DNA of 64,000 nucleotides from Tenebrio molitor. Its lineage: Eukaryota; Arthropoda; Insecta; Coleoptera; Tenebrionidae. The DNA is taken from the NCBI RefSeq assembly GCF_963966145.1, contig NC_091054.1, positions 4,960,001 through 5,024,000 on the forward strand, read 5' to 3'. The position numbers and the translations under genes are program-made. How positions within the stretch are numbered: position 1 is the first letter of the stretch; every line of letters begins with the position of its first letter. This document shows positions 37,800 to 52,700 of this stretch, one piece after another. The notes below the pieces were generated by a model that did no database searches, was not told where the DNA came from, and was given only the letters and a program-made list of their open reading frames with translations.

Positions 37800-40700
37800 T
37801 TATGTCTCCGCGACTATGGGAATGGAAGTGGTGAATATCGGCGTCTCCAGTTCTATCCTAGCCGTTGTCCTCAGCCCCAGCTGGTTCTTGATGTGGCTGA
37901 TGATGTCTTGATCGGCGGGACAACTTTGTCGGAACGCCTCCAGCTCGTACATGTTGGCCATGTACGTCCAGAGCGCCGCGAACCGCGTCGGTATCTCGAA
38001 TTTGCGGAAGGCTTTGGCGCCGATGCGGATGTGCTGGAGTCTCGGCATCAGCTCGCAGTCGAAGCAGGACATCGTGTCGCCGGTGAGGAAGCGGGTCCCT
38101 CTCTTCGCCATGAAATCGTTGATCCTCTCCAGGTGGGAGAAGAGCGGCTGGCTGGCCTCCTTCGAGTCGGTCGATTCGAACTTCGTTACGTACATTTTGA
38201 ACTTGGTGTACAGATTTTCGATGAGGGTGGCCACTTCTTTGTCCTGAAACAATCGACGATCACCCACCGATACCTATCTCGACAGTTTACGGCGCCAACC
38301 TGGACGAACAAGTTGTGACCTCCCGGTACGCTCTTCATGATGTGTCTTTCGATCTTTTCGTTTTCCAAAATCGCCATTCCTCTGTCGATCAGGATCGGGG
38401 GCGGCGTGGCTTCGAAATTCGTGCGGAAGTCCGGTGGAGGTTTCTGCATGTCCACTGTGGTCACCTTGAGGCTGATAGTCTTCAGTTCGGCCAGGAGGTA
38501 CAGTTCCATGAAGTATTCCTGGCAGAAGAGGCACGCTCCTTTTCGGCGGCCATCTATCGTTGACGCCTGAAATCAAACCCGTTTTTCACTCGTTTCCTTT
38601 TGTTCTTGCCTTTGGAAATTAAAATTGCTCAAAAGACTTTTTCTCGAATGCCATTTCGCTCCTCGATGATAAACATAATTGCAACTAAACACGAATCTTG
38701 ATGTTGGTATTCAAGAGATTAAACGAGAAACACAAACAGCAACGTTTGTGATGCGAATAGCAATTTGCTCAGAGTAAATACGGTTCCTCCAACTGTTCTT
38801 TTGGCAGTGGTTAGACTGGCTTAAGCCACACTACTTGTCCGAATTAGCATGAAATTTGTTTAGTTAATTCCGGTTGTTAAAATATATTATTCGACCAAAT
38901 CCGAGTAACGCTAAAATACATATTTTGTATAAAAAAAAAATCATTATTTTGTAATTTGCGATAAGAGTAAGGTTTGTAATAATAACAATGATTCGATCCA
39001 GTAAACAAATAAATTCGTTTGGTGCTTAAAAAACCCAGCTTATGTCACAATATATTATAAATAATTTCCACAATTAGGTTTCACTCAAGTTAATAATTTA
39101 TCAAATTACATTTTATTGCAACACAATGTCGGTTATAAATTCTGAAGATACTTTCATGCATTATAGACATATTAAACAATAAAAATACATTGCTTTTGTA
39201 AATAACTTTGATAAGATAAAAAAAAGAACGTTACAGTAACCCGGTTTACATATTACGTGATCAAAATCAAGACTGAAAAAATAATGAAATTTCAATTCTT
39301 CTTGGGACTGCGATCTAGACTTTCTTTTAAATTTAAACTCGAGCTTTACTACACATTGGACCGTGCCTACGGAACAGTAGCACGGTCAAATGTTAGTAAC
39401 GGGGACTCATTCGCATAGGATCCGTTCTCAAATTAAAATCATTTTTGATTTTGCTGAAACTGTTGAAACACTTCAAATCTTTATTTTCACGATCGGTAGT
39501 TTCAACAAACTGTCATTGATAAAAATAGAGCACACAATAAAAGATCCCTATCGCAAATTGGAGGTTAAATTTGAGAACAGTGACAGCTACAAGGTTTCAT
39601 GTGCTACAGCACTCTTGATTAGATTTTTTATTTATACACCGGATCATCAAACATAATTTAGATTTTATTGATTATTGTTATTTGTTATTTTCATCCTTTG
39701 TAAATTGTGCAATGTGGTTGAAAGATGTGGACGATTTCACAGCCAAAAAAAAATTATCTTGTTTTTACACAATTCGTTTTTACTTGTGTCTGATGTAAAG
39801 TCTAATGTTTTTTCGATATCTCTACTCGAATAAAGTGCACGTGCATGATGCACTCATCCCAAATTACAAGATAACATTCTCCTAAGCATGATTTTAAAAA
39901 ATAGCATTGTACTCAAACAATTCATCAGATTGTTCTCTTGATACCTAACAGGTAAAAACTATTTTGAAAATATCTTTCCAACTTGGTATTTTAATTCATA
40001 ACACTAATACAGGGCCATTATAAATGATTGTCCCATCGCAGTTGGCGTTGGAAACCCACACAAATTTGGGACGTGCCGCTAGCTTTGCAACGTTAGACAA
40101 ACTAGTAGACAAATGTACACTACCGTCAGCAGCGCTTCCTATCGGCGATGCTAGTCTCACTCATGTTATAAAGCTTGCGGCACATTCAATACGTCACCAA
40201 CGCCTACTGCGATGAGACAATCATTTATAATGACCTCGTATTTATCGAGCCGTAATGCAGGAGATGCAATTTTTGGACGGTAAACGGATTTATGCAACAC
40301 CTGTATAATAGCCAAACACTCAAGTTCGTAAATGTAGAATGTATTATTCTTCCGCATTAAGATTACATCCAGGAACACTATTCTTCAAAGATTTTTTTAT
40401 ATCACAATCTCGTATTTAACGGTACAAACTCATTGTCAATTTTACTACGTACGAGTTTAGAGCATTTAGAACTGAGAATTGCTAATATGTATTGCTAAAC
40501 ACGAAGGTTTATTGTTCTACCTCTCTGTTCCTTGAAACCTTACGAAACTTCAGTAAAACACAAACAAATTCTTATCGAGTTATCTTAGTCTTTTACATCG
40601 TTTCAGGTTTACCGTTCAGCTCAACAATGTCTCACTTGAAGATTATTTAACGATTCGTGATAACAGAAACTGACCTCTCAGTCACGTGATCCAACTCATT

Positions 40701-43700
40701 TCCTAAATGCAACCAACTAGTAAACGAGTGAATAATAACTGCACACTGGCACTACCACGTATGCATAAATGCAGCACAAGAAAACAAAATAAACGTGTTT
40801 TTATTCTTATTATACAAATACTAATCGCAATAATTATTAACCGTGTGATTATAGTAAGTAAATTGTTGTTTAAATGCACCATTACAAGCAGTCTTCGTGG
40901 TACAGCTACACTTAATGATAATTGATAATAATCTTCCAAATTATATTTGTGCTCACAGTTTTCTCTTGCAATTTTAATTAATTCTACGCCTGATGCATGC
41001 AAGTCTTGCACTAGTTTCTTATTAATAAACGATAATCTACACTCCTGAAAAACCTGAAAAAAATTGAAAATCTGGGTGACCCACTTGTCAACTTATTTTT
41101 CTTTTTCTTTTAATTCGTATAATTACATTCTACATTCATTACACATTCGTCCGTAATTAGGAATAATTGCCGGCGACTGATAATGACGAAAAATCACACG
41201 TTAAAAACTACCATTGTAACCCATTAAAATTAATGGTCGAGTGTCGATAACTCGTCCCCGACTCTTTCAAAAACCATTATCCCGATTATTTATTATTCAT
41301 TATTGTGCGACATTATTTTCACTTTCCGTTTTATTTTTATTTTACAAAGACTTTTATGGTGTTGTGGTGATTAGGACTTTCATTGTATTTTTAACCAATC
41401 ATTGAACATGACTTTCCACTTTTAACGGGTTCTGCGGTAAGAACGGAACATATCTTATTGCGACGCGTTTTCCATTTTTGTCCACGTTACGTACACTTCG
41501 GAGTTGTTCATTCGAAATTTCCAAATCCGCTCCCTGCTTTTCACCATTTTCTGCGAAAACCCCATCTCGTACAGCATACTTGGCTCACATCTACAACGTC
41601 GACGGCATGTATTTCGCAGATGTTACTGACGTCATCTTTTTTCTTTTCATACAGATAAGATTTTTTATCAATTTTTTTCCACTCGGTCCTGTCACCTCTA
41701 CGAAATTCCGTCATCGATCGATATCAGAACGAAATCTTATCGTCGGGAATAAAAATACTTCAAGGAAATATTTGCGATTGTTTGCGTTTTTTGTTCGAGG
41801 CCCTAGTGCCAAAAAAGCAAGGTTTTTTACAAAACTTGTCAAGTTCAACTAGATCTCGCGTATTCAAATGACACCTCAACAGATATTTGTTTGGCAAATA
41901 CTCATTTTAAATATTTTGCAGAGAATATATAACGTATGTTCAAAAAATTTGTGGTCAAGTGAATTGATACTTTCATTTTTTTTCTATTAACGCATGGCGT
42001 AGCTTCATCAACTGTCAAACAATAGACGTCAAAGGTCATATTTATTCAGCAAACAATTATTTGTTTTGTAAAAAGCAGTTCTTTTAGAGCTAACCAACAC
42101 GAATTTTCTTGTTGTTTTAGTGTATTTTTACTTTAATTGAATTATTCAGTTTATATTAATATGATAATCGAAGTGAAGTAATGTATTTGAAAGAAACGTC
42201 AAAGCATACAAGGTAAAAATAGATCTGTGTTTGAAAACAAGAAAGAAAACCACGCCCTACTTGACTATCATTTTTTTAACGCTCGTTACCCAATAAATAG
42301 AAGCTAAAAATACTTAAATTAAGTAAATTATCAACTGAAATGAAACAGCCAAACGTTGGTTTTTTAAATTCTTTAATTACTGGTTGGGTCAAAGACATTT
42401 TCAATTAATTACAGAATTATTCTAATTGTTTAAAAAATATTTCAAAGCATACTATTTACATTTTTCACTATTATTACATACTAGTAAGTGTGATTTTTTT
42501 AAATACCAAATTAATGGACAGCTAAAGGACCCCAAAAGTCCCAAGGCAGCACACTGACAGATCTGACGTACGTTTAATTTGACAGTTCAAGTTGTATGAA
42601 TTAATGTACGAATTACTTTCGCTTCTCGTGACTAACTCAGCTCCCGATCACCTTTTAAATTACAACAAACAACTCCGTCACAATTTCAAAAATAGATTGA
42701 AAGCTGAATTAAAAAATAATCTGAAAAACGAAATTTTCCGAAACGCATCTCGTTCAAGGAAGCTTGAAAGTTTGGACGAAGATGAGAAACGGAAAAGCGA
42801 ATTTCCAACATTGACTCTTATCGTCGGCAAACAAGCCGGCAGCAGGTATTTTTTCCTGAAATAATTAGCAAAGCAAACAAGGTCGCTGCGTCCGCGTCGT
42901 CATTCATCCAATATTTATTATCGGCAAACTGAAATGAAGAATTTTTTTACGAGTTTGCATGGCAAACCGTTAGCAGTTCGACGGGGAGGTGGGAAAAAAC
43001 GCACACCGACAAACTAGATCGCGTTTCGCATTCCGTTAAGGTTGGTAAACCTGCACGGCGGAGGGGAAGCACCGTCGTCGCGACACCCGACTGGGTCATA
43101 TTCTCAAATCCGCCGTTAGATAACCGACGACAACAACAAAAACAATTACCCGCGCTCCGGCCATATAACCCTAAAAACATAACGCGTTTTTAATTGGCGG
43201 CCATCACCAGATTAGGCGTAATTGATGGTGTGTCACAACGGTCGCGATCGATCAAATTCTGTTGACGAATTAGGTTTTATTGGCGTGGAAAATCGCAATA
43301 AATTCATTATCTCGGTCGAAGTTTCGCGCACGATAAGATAAAACGGAAAAGGAAATGACTGGTCCCGGATTTTTTCGCAACGTGAAAGTTTTCGATCCAT
43401 TTAAGGGAAACGACTGCCAGGGAAACACTTTCGATTATTTTTAAACGCTAAATATAAGACGGTTACGTAACGTTTAGGACGCGACTTGCGTCACCGCTGA
43501 GACAACATTACTCATCCTTAGAAGCAAGATTATTTTTTCATTCCTACCGCAACTTCCTCCGCAGCAATAACAAAAAATATTTATCACGCGAGACAATCGC
43601 TGCAACATTTGAAATTCAAATTGGCGAAGCGCCCTCTGGTGCAGTTCCGTTGACACGCTTCCGAGTGTCAAATGTCACTTCTTTCGTGCCGGTTCTGGCA

Positions 43701-46700
43701 CAGATAGAGTCGTTTCTGTTTATCAGATGTGTACGTCGGCTGATAAAAATCGTTTGATTCTAGAGAAAAAAAAGTTGTTGCCAACGATTTATTGTTGCGT
43801 GCTGAGCCCATTCAAGTAAACGACAAGAGAACGAAAGATTTGAAATGTTGCATTGTGACGTGTCAATGGCGGTACATTTTTTTGGCACTATTAAATCCGT
43901 GGGTTGTACGTGATTCAGGTCGTCGTGTGATTACTACAATGACAGTAACACAACGTAAAGGAATGTGAACACGTTTTTTTATCTATTGTTTAAATAAATA
44001 GATAAATATTACAAAAACTTTGTTCTAACAATGAAGGAGCTGTCATCCTGTATTTTTATATTTAAGTGATCTAAACAATTTCGTGAAACTTTGTTGGGGA
44101 ATTATATTGAACAAACACTTCAGGTTTTATGGCAATTGGGATCACATATTAAGGTCGCGCGAATTATACGATTAATTTATTATTGTTGTTCCTTCATTTT
44201 CATAATGCGCAAATTTTAATATAACGTGGAACACGTTTTAACCACACTTCTCGTAACTGACTCCTGACAATGTGTACCACACTTTTTTTCACATAAGGAG
44301 AATTTTAATTTGCGTATGCATCTCAGTAGATTCTTACAACTTGCAAATTTGGCGTCCAAGAGAAAGAGTTCATGCTGAGTTTAATCCCAATCAATTTTTT
44401 TTTAATTCAAATAAACAATCCTGTTTGATCTCTGTGGAAAATTTTTGAAAAGAATTCCGATAACTACAGTTTCTCTTTCAGATAAGAGATTTTATAATGA
44501 CACTAATTGAACGAGATATGACGAGGCCTCGGATGAGGTCGTCAATTTTTAGATTTAATAATGTTGTTAAGATATCTTTCATAACAGACAGTGTAAAAAC
44601 AAAAATCTAGGAAAAAACAGAAACCTATTATTAACACAATGAAAAAAAATCTTTCTAGTAGTATTTTAAATCAACTGCAATTAAATGGAATTTAAATGCA
44701 ACTTTAAAACCTTTTAACAGTGAGAAGCAATGAATAAATATGTATTTCAATTAAGAAAATTATTGCTGCATTAGAAAAACTCAAAGGTTCTGTTAATGAT
44801 AATGTAATTGTGTCAGAAATGACTAGTTTACTGGAGCAACTTAAAGCATTGCCATTTACAACATCTATAATTGCTCGGTATTATGATGTCCTTAGGGGAA
44901 AGAATAAATTAATCAAAATGAATTATGTAGGATTATTAATAAAACCACAAATTGAATTAAACAACCAATGGGACAAAAAAGATATCGTGCGTTCAAATGA
45001 AATCCTGGGCTGGGGAGGCGTTGGAAACCGTCAATTGTGCTTTTTTACAGCGTAAATTAATTGGAGGATGTTGACAGCTAACCTAAAATTTAGAGCCATA
45101 AAATCTTTCTTTTTTTTCTTTCTTTGCAATGTTTTACATGCAAATAGAATAACTTAACAATTCCTATTCTCGAAGCAAATATCTAAGGGCACGCTTTGAT
45201 GAAAACAAACATGTTCAATTATGTCCCGATTAAACATAAACAAATGTCATTCGTGTCAAACGGCGAGAAATTCAAACTTTACACTGTTCTAAACGGTTTA
45301 ATTTTTCCAACGCCTACTCAGCCCAGGATTTCATTTGAACGCCCGATATAACAATATTAACAACTAAGATTAGAGTATTAACTCAGAATCGATACAGAAT
45401 TTAATGAAAAAAAGCAGAATGTATAACAAAGAATGAAGCTTTTGACAAAACTTGTGAAGCTGAACCAAGTCTCAATACAAATTGAAAAGATCATATGATG
45501 TAAAGCGGCCCTTACGTATTCATAACCCCACTTTCTGTTATTACAAGACTTTTGACGCTGACTGTCTTGCATGAAAACGCGCTTCCTCATTTCGTGCAAT
45601 CTTGGAACAGGGATATTATCTGCACTTTATTGAAATAGGGTGGCAGCATGTTTGCAACTATTTGAGCGAAGCATTGACAATGACAAATTTTTGGACATAT
45701 GTAATGACAATAAAGCATGGACTACATCATTTTTTTTTAATTGACATGAAGGTGACGGCCAAAATTCTGTGGCCGCGACTGTATTTACGTTGACAGCTTT
45801 TTATCTCCTAATCATCAATTTTTTTTTAAATAACAACCCCCATTTTTTAAATTATTCAGCTCATATTATTAAAGTAATAACCGAAGGGAATGTTTGCTGG
45901 AACCCTTAAATCTTACAAGCTAAAACGAAAAAGAAAATCACGGGCTACTTGACCACGACTTTTTTGAACGCTCGTTATCCAATAAATGGAAATTAAATAC
46001 TCAAAATAAATTTTCTACTGAAATGAAACAGCCAAACGTTGGGTTTTTATTCTTTAATTCCTGGTTGGGTCAGACATTTTCAATTACATATGTAATTACA
46101 GAATTATTCTAACTGTTTAAAAAATACATATTTCAAAGCATTCTATTTACGTTTTTCACTATTATTAGGTACTAATAAATAAGTGTGATTTTTTTTTTAT
46201 ACCAAATAATGGACAGGTAAGGCCCCAAAAGTCCCAAGGCTCCGTTAAAAGGCCGAACACTGACAGAACTGACATGCCTGTAATTTGACAGTTGAAGTTG
46301 TATGAATTAATGTACGAGTTACTTTCGCTTCTCGTGACTGAATCAGTTCCGGATCACCTTTTAAATTACAACAAAAGACTCCGTCACAATCTCAAAAATA
46401 GATTGAAAGCTCAATTTAGAAATAATCTTAAAAATAAAATTATCCGAAACGCATCTCGTTCGACGACTAAACTGTTCATTACACTCTTTCATCTCCCGCG
46501 TTTAAAAAACTGATTAAACTTCTAGTTTAAATCCTAATTGAAACTTCAAAGCTTGAACGAAGATTTACTAATCGCGTTCGAGTCTTAATTGGTTCTTTAA
46601 ACTGTTTTAAAATTCCTCTTTCAAAACAAACACGTAAATGCATTTTTAAATATAGCAAACACCTCTACAAAAAAAAAACATCGCTTGTTGAAGCATTCAC

Positions 46701-49700
46701 ACTGCCAATTTTACCGTCCCAAAATAAAACAAAAACCGAAACCTCTTCGGCTGTTACGTGCTTGACCTTTCGTTTCGATAATTTTTCACGCAAACTTCCT
46801 GAACGTAACAATTTTTTTAGATAAAAAATATTTAAATCATTTCGCCTGACACTTAAAAATATATTAGATCTGAAGCGGCTTTCACATTTAGTAAATCGAT
46901 TCCTGCGGAATTCCTCCAATAAAAGGTCAAAACATTTTACATCACCAATTCTGCCTGAGCAAAAATCCAAAACAAAAAACTTCGCTGCATTTAAACTCCT
47001 CTACTCTGTATAAATGTTTTATTGCCTAATTATACCTACATTGTAAAACTGACATAAAACAAATAGTCAAAGTTTTCTTGTCTTTTATGAAGAATTTCAG
47101 AAAGATTTTCCCGCCAAAGCGGTCGACCATTCTTATGACGACGTTCATTAAGTTGTAAGAAAAGCTGTTGAATTATTTAGAGAAAACGGATGTGTTAAAA
47201 GAAAAACTCCAATCACGTTCATTCAGAGGTTTAATATCATTACACAGAAATAATAAGTTAAGACATACGTTTTATTGTTCATAGCTGAGGTACTTTGACA
47301 ACTTCTTTTTTATTGCCCTACATTACCCTACAAAATTTGACATTATACAGTCTCAAGACCTTATACATTCCCACCACTCTCCTCAATTATTGTTATTGTT
47401 GCAATGTTTGTTTTTCTATGACACTACAACTTCACCTTTCAACGAAAAAAAAACCTTGTCGCAATCTCCGACGCTTTTTGCATTAGCAAATGTGTCCATG
47501 TTATCAGCACCTAGTCGATATTGTCGTAGACAAACAGTATTGCTTCAAAGGCAAGTTTTCCGGCAAGAATAGAGTTGGTGCAATTTTTATAATCGTGACA
47601 TCTTATCGTATTTATTACAACAACGCGACGCAAGACGACTGACAATGAAAACCGGGGCATTCTTATTTTTCCTTTTGACGAGAAGAGAAACGCAACACCT
47701 GCCAAGACGACACCTGCAGGGGTTGCGTCAGATTCTCGACCGGAACGCAATTTGTCCAACGAAAACCCTCACCGCACACAAATCATCCCAACGGATAATA
47801 ATCTTGTCCGTCGTGGCAAAACATGAGTCTCGTGCCCAAGACAAAAACGTCAAGACTGAATTGGTTACTAAACTAACAGTAACGCGTTTTTCAGGAAGAA
47901 GGAAAGCTCGCTTCTACCATACACACGTATAATCAGTTGCAGTTCAATTGATTCAGTTCTGACAGCCTCTCGACGTTCGTTCCAATTGATCGGTGTGCTT
48001 CAACACCACGTCCACAATGACATATTGTAGAGAGAAATGCTGTTGAAATTTGTGTACATTGTGATACGCAGTTCTCCGAATGCAAAAAACACAGATGGGT
48101 CGTACGCGATTCGATTGTTCGCAGAACGCAGAGTCCTTGCTCTTGACAAGACCCCACGAGCTGAAACGGAAATCGTCTTCGAGTGAAAATCCAACACACC
48201 GATGGGAATAATCGAACGCGTTTGCGTTCGCCACCGACTCTCGCGACAAGGATAGTTTTTACGTGTTCTCGAAACCGCTGGATGTCACAACACTTTCCTC
48301 AATTACCGTCCTGGATTTCTAAAATTATTTATTAAAAAATCGACGAGTTCAGAGTCAGGAGGAATTGCGTTCGTACCGACAGAAAAGAAAGTCCAAATCT
48401 GGTTGTTGATTTTTTTCGTTTTGCATAACAGCTCGTCTGCGTTAAAAATTCACGGAAAAAGTGGTCCTTCGAGATGACATAACACGGTCCCAATTAACAC
48501 GCAGAAAATTAGCGGAGACAGTAACAATTTGTGCAAACAAATTTCCAGATCCCGGACGCTTTCGACAACCTTGGACGGCGATTTTCCACGAGATGGAACA
48601 CCTCCGTACGGCTTTGGAGGTCAAGGTTGATAAATTGTTTACGCCTCTGACCCTCCAGAAGAGTGTTCGGTGGAATTGAAGTAATAACGATCAGTTTAAT
48701 TTAGATAACAGGATTAGGTGATAACGATATTATCATCGGCTGTTGCAAAAACAGTCTAAATTTAGGGTTCACGATTTGGTTTCATTGCTCAAGACCGTTT
48801 CGACTCCCACGCGTTTTTCGTTTTGGCTTCGAGTGGTTTTTGCCTATCTCGTGGAATAAACCGGCGACCCAAACACTACTCAATTCGAATAATGAACTGT
48901 ACATCTTTTACAAGGCAAAGTAGGCTTTCGTGTCAGAGATCATGGCCGTTGCATTATTCAACGAGCCTATCCATGCAAGATGTGCCATCGTGTTACAATA
49001 TTTTTTAGAATTAAGAAAAAAATAACACAGCTGCATGACCCCGGCGTTTGACCCCGAATTAGCTACCCCGCTTTTTTTTTCTGTATGTGTCGTTCTGCTT
49101 CATTTACACCACGTTGAGAGTGTAAAGGAACCGAACTTTATTTTATGCTAGTTGGTAGATTATGAATTATTGTCCAGATGTTGCGGACTTTGGTGCATTC
49201 TTAGGATTAGGTAACTGCAGCTGTCTTAATTAGTTTTTTTGCATGAGATCGACCCCAACGAAGGGTCTCAAGTTTTGTAATGGCCCGCCTATAAAGGGGG
49301 AGATTTTTGTGTATGAAAAACAGTTCAGAATTAAAGTTTGTTAAGGAAACAAGTCTTTGATTGCATTTTCTCCGATACGCCTTACACTTTATTTGAAGTT
49401 TGAGTTTCACTGGATCCTGACAGAGAAGTGAAGAGCTCAATATTAATTTATCAGAAGTGGGATAAACTATTTTTCTTTAATAATTTATCAGAAGTGGGAT
49501 AAACTATTTTTCTTTAATAATTTATCAGAAGTGGGATGTTACCTGTGATACGTCCGCGAATTAAGTGTACCTAGTACGGAAACAAGTTAAAAGTGAATTA
49601 CTGAAGTTTCGATTGTGGGTTTCGCGATTTCTCCGGGACTCTGAAGTGTATTGCGGGAAGTGAGTACGGGTACGTGGGTAATATCGTATCGTCGTATTCT

Positions 49701-52700
49701 GAGGGTGAAGCCTAGTAACGGGATGTCTAGGTCGGGTTCACCAAGTGCCGGTGAGTACACTGAAGAGGAGGTCGAAAACGCCAGATTATTGTTGGAACTG
49801 AAGAAGAAGCAGGCGGAGGACAACACAGAGAGAATGCAATCTTCGGCGCATGCAACAGAACAACAGTTGATGTCTGTGGATGCGGTGGTGGAGCTAATTA
49901 GGAGATTGGTTCCATCAGGGGCGTCACCTGCAGGGTATGCAAGTGATACGATGACGACGGGTGAACCGACACCTGGAAATTTTTGTGTAATGCCAGATCT
50001 GACGCAAGGGTTGAAGGCGTTCAGTGGCAGAGGAGGGTATTTCGAAGCAAGGAACTGGCTTCGGGATATAAAGGCGATGGGTAGAAGACAATTTTGGAAC
50101 GAAAATATTATTTTGGAGATGGCGCGACAACATCTCCAAGGCAGCGCTCTAAATTGGTATCGTTACCATCAAGAGGAAATTCGAACTTGGAGTGAGTTCG
50201 AAGAGAAATTTCGGGAAAAGTATGAAGATACGCGAACATTGACGGAACGAGTTCATGAGATGGAAGCTCGTGTACAAGGGAAAGATGAAAGTGCGGAGGA
50301 CTATTTCTATACGAAAATGCGATTGTGTCGGGAGTTAAAATTGGAGTTCCAGGAAAGTAAAAAGCTAGTGTTGATGGGACTTAAGTCACGAGAAGCGGCT
50401 AGGACAATTTTGCTTGCGCGACACTATGACGAGACAAGTCTATTAAAGGACATTTTAGACAGTGAACAATTTTATAAAGGACAGTTATCGGGTTTACGCG
50501 AGAATCGGACGGAGTGTGCGAGAGGTAAGGACGTACTTTGCTTTAAGTGCCAGAAAAGAGGGCACATTTCAAAAAACTGTACGGCAAAAATTGGAGAAGC
50601 GTCAGACTCGACAGGGAAAGTACCCGTTTCCTTCAGCAAAAAACAGTCTGCACCGACAGCGACGTCACAAGTGATGTGCTTTAAGTGCAATGAGATGGGA
50701 CACTATGCGAGCCGATGCGAGAAGAGAGAAAGAACAACAGAAAATGCGGCAAGACAAAATGTAAACGTGGCAACGGAAAACAACATTCTGTTCAATGATT
50801 CAAATCTCAAGTTTTTCAAAGATGCGAAGATCAATGGAAAACAACTGAGAAGTTATGTAGACTTGGGAAGTCAGGTGTGTGCTCTGCGTGATGATTTTAT
50901 TGCTCAGTTGCGTTTGAATTGTAACTGGGCAAATACCAAACAAATCATGGGATATGGTGGTGCAATCACTGCAACCTTGGGAGACGCAGATGTGGATTTG
51001 GAAATAGATGGTGTTGTCGCCAAGGTGAAGCTGCAGATAGTGCCCAAGGAAAGCCAGGAAGTGCCCTTGTTGGTGGGACATCCGTTCACCGAGCAAGGAC
51101 ATATCCAAGTAATCAAAACCGCGAATGAACTTCTAATTCGTGAAGTACCTGTGACAGAAAATATATCGACTTCAGAAGTGGCTCTCTGGGCGAGAGATAT
51201 GTCGGTGATACCGAATAACTTCTTGGGACACGTCGTCGTAAAAACTGATGTGCGCGAACGTGAACTCTGCGTCGAAGGTGGTTTACGCGAAATCGGGGGT
51301 GTTGTTCCGCGATGTGTGGTAACCACGGACAAGGAGGGTGAAGCAGATTTGCCCGTATTAAGTATTAGTGGTAGGGACGTTACCGTCAAAAAGAACGATA
51401 ATAAGACAACAGGTGAACCGTATCGCGAAGATGTTTGCCGAGTTGAATTAAAAGACAATCCGATTGAGGTATCTGAAGTCAGGACCGAACCAAGTGATGA
51501 CGAATTTCTCGAGCTACAAGAATTGGGGTGTATCAACGTCTTCGAGATGGATCTCCATCTGACAGATAACCAGCCAGTTTTCAGCGAACGCGAGGAGGTA
51601 CAGGAACCGACGAAACCGGATATCAACAAGGAAATGGACTCACCGTTTGCAAGTGTTGTGCGAAAGAAAAGTGACGAATTTCAGGTGTGTGCGGATTACA
51701 GTGATTTCAGCAGGAAAAGTGATAATCAGCTGGATCGGTTGCGAGTGTTGTGCGACGCCGGTGTCAATTTGGCGTTTCAGAAACACAACTCTGGACACTA
51801 CCTCATAAGTGGAGCTGTCACCGTGTTGCTGCTGGCAGTAATTTGGGTGATGGTACTGTTCTTACTGCTCTGTGTGAAGAGCGAGACCTGCATTTTTCGC
51901 TGTGGGTCAATAATTGTTACATGGCTCAAAGGGTGGAAGAAGCGTCTGTTGTACGCAAACATGGAGAAACGGAAAGATTGTCTCCCTCACCGCGATATTG
52001 ACAGTTTCGAAAGTCGTAAGTTAGTACCAAAGTATCTAGGGCCAGGCCCATACGAAATTGTGAAGTTCATTGGTAATGATAGATATATGATACAAGACAT
52101 TGAAGGTGAACAACAAAGTAACCGTCTTTGCAAAGGCATTATAGCAGTAGATAGGTTAAAATTGTTACCTGTTAAAAAAAGGGTTAATATTTGTAGACGT
52201 ACTTTGTAGTTGCGAATTTTGTAGTAGGTGTTTAGGTTACAATAGAAATGTACGGTAGGTTAGTTTTATGTTTTGATTAATGACCATCTGGAGAACGTCC
52301 TCGAGGACGAGGACTATGTCAGGAAAGGCCGAATTGTTACAATATTTTTTAGAATTAAGAAAAAAATAACACAGCTGCATGACCCCGGCGTTTGACCCCG
52401 AATTAGCTACCCCGCTTTTTTTTTCTGTATGTGTCGTTCTGCTTCATTTACACCACGTTGAGAGTGTAAAGGAACCGAACTTTATTTTATGCTAGTTGGT
52501 AGATTATGAATTATTGTCCAGATGTTGCGGACTTTGGTGCATTCTTAGGATTAGGTAACTGCAGCTGTCTTAATTAGTTTTTTTGCATGAGATCGACCCC
52601 AACGAAGGGTCTCAAGTTTTGTAATGGCCCGCCTATAAAGGGGGAGATTTTTGTGTATGAAAAACAGTTCAGAATTAAAGTTTGTTAAGGAAACAAGTCT

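Larger units (their letters stand above)
38567..42100 (-). other. Clic intron 1, proximal part
   Basis: AT-rich intron DNA. Recognised contents are the inverted-repeat element at 40012-40237 and a candidate exon at 40886-41053. The remainder, including 41458-41852 ORFs on the opposite strand, shows nothing I can support. Confidence 0.6.

Noticed and set aside
47511..48679. Several ORFs of 60-98 codons on both strands
   Set aside because: Overlapping frames on both strands with no domain; balanced base composition alone explains them.
49207..49440. 77-codon minus ORF repeated at 52551-52784
   Set aside because: Identical because it lies in both LTRs; not a conserved gene.
50904..51629. 241-codon minus-strand ORF
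   Set aside because: Antisense to the retrotransposon polyprotein; Ser/Thr-rich mirror translation with no domain.
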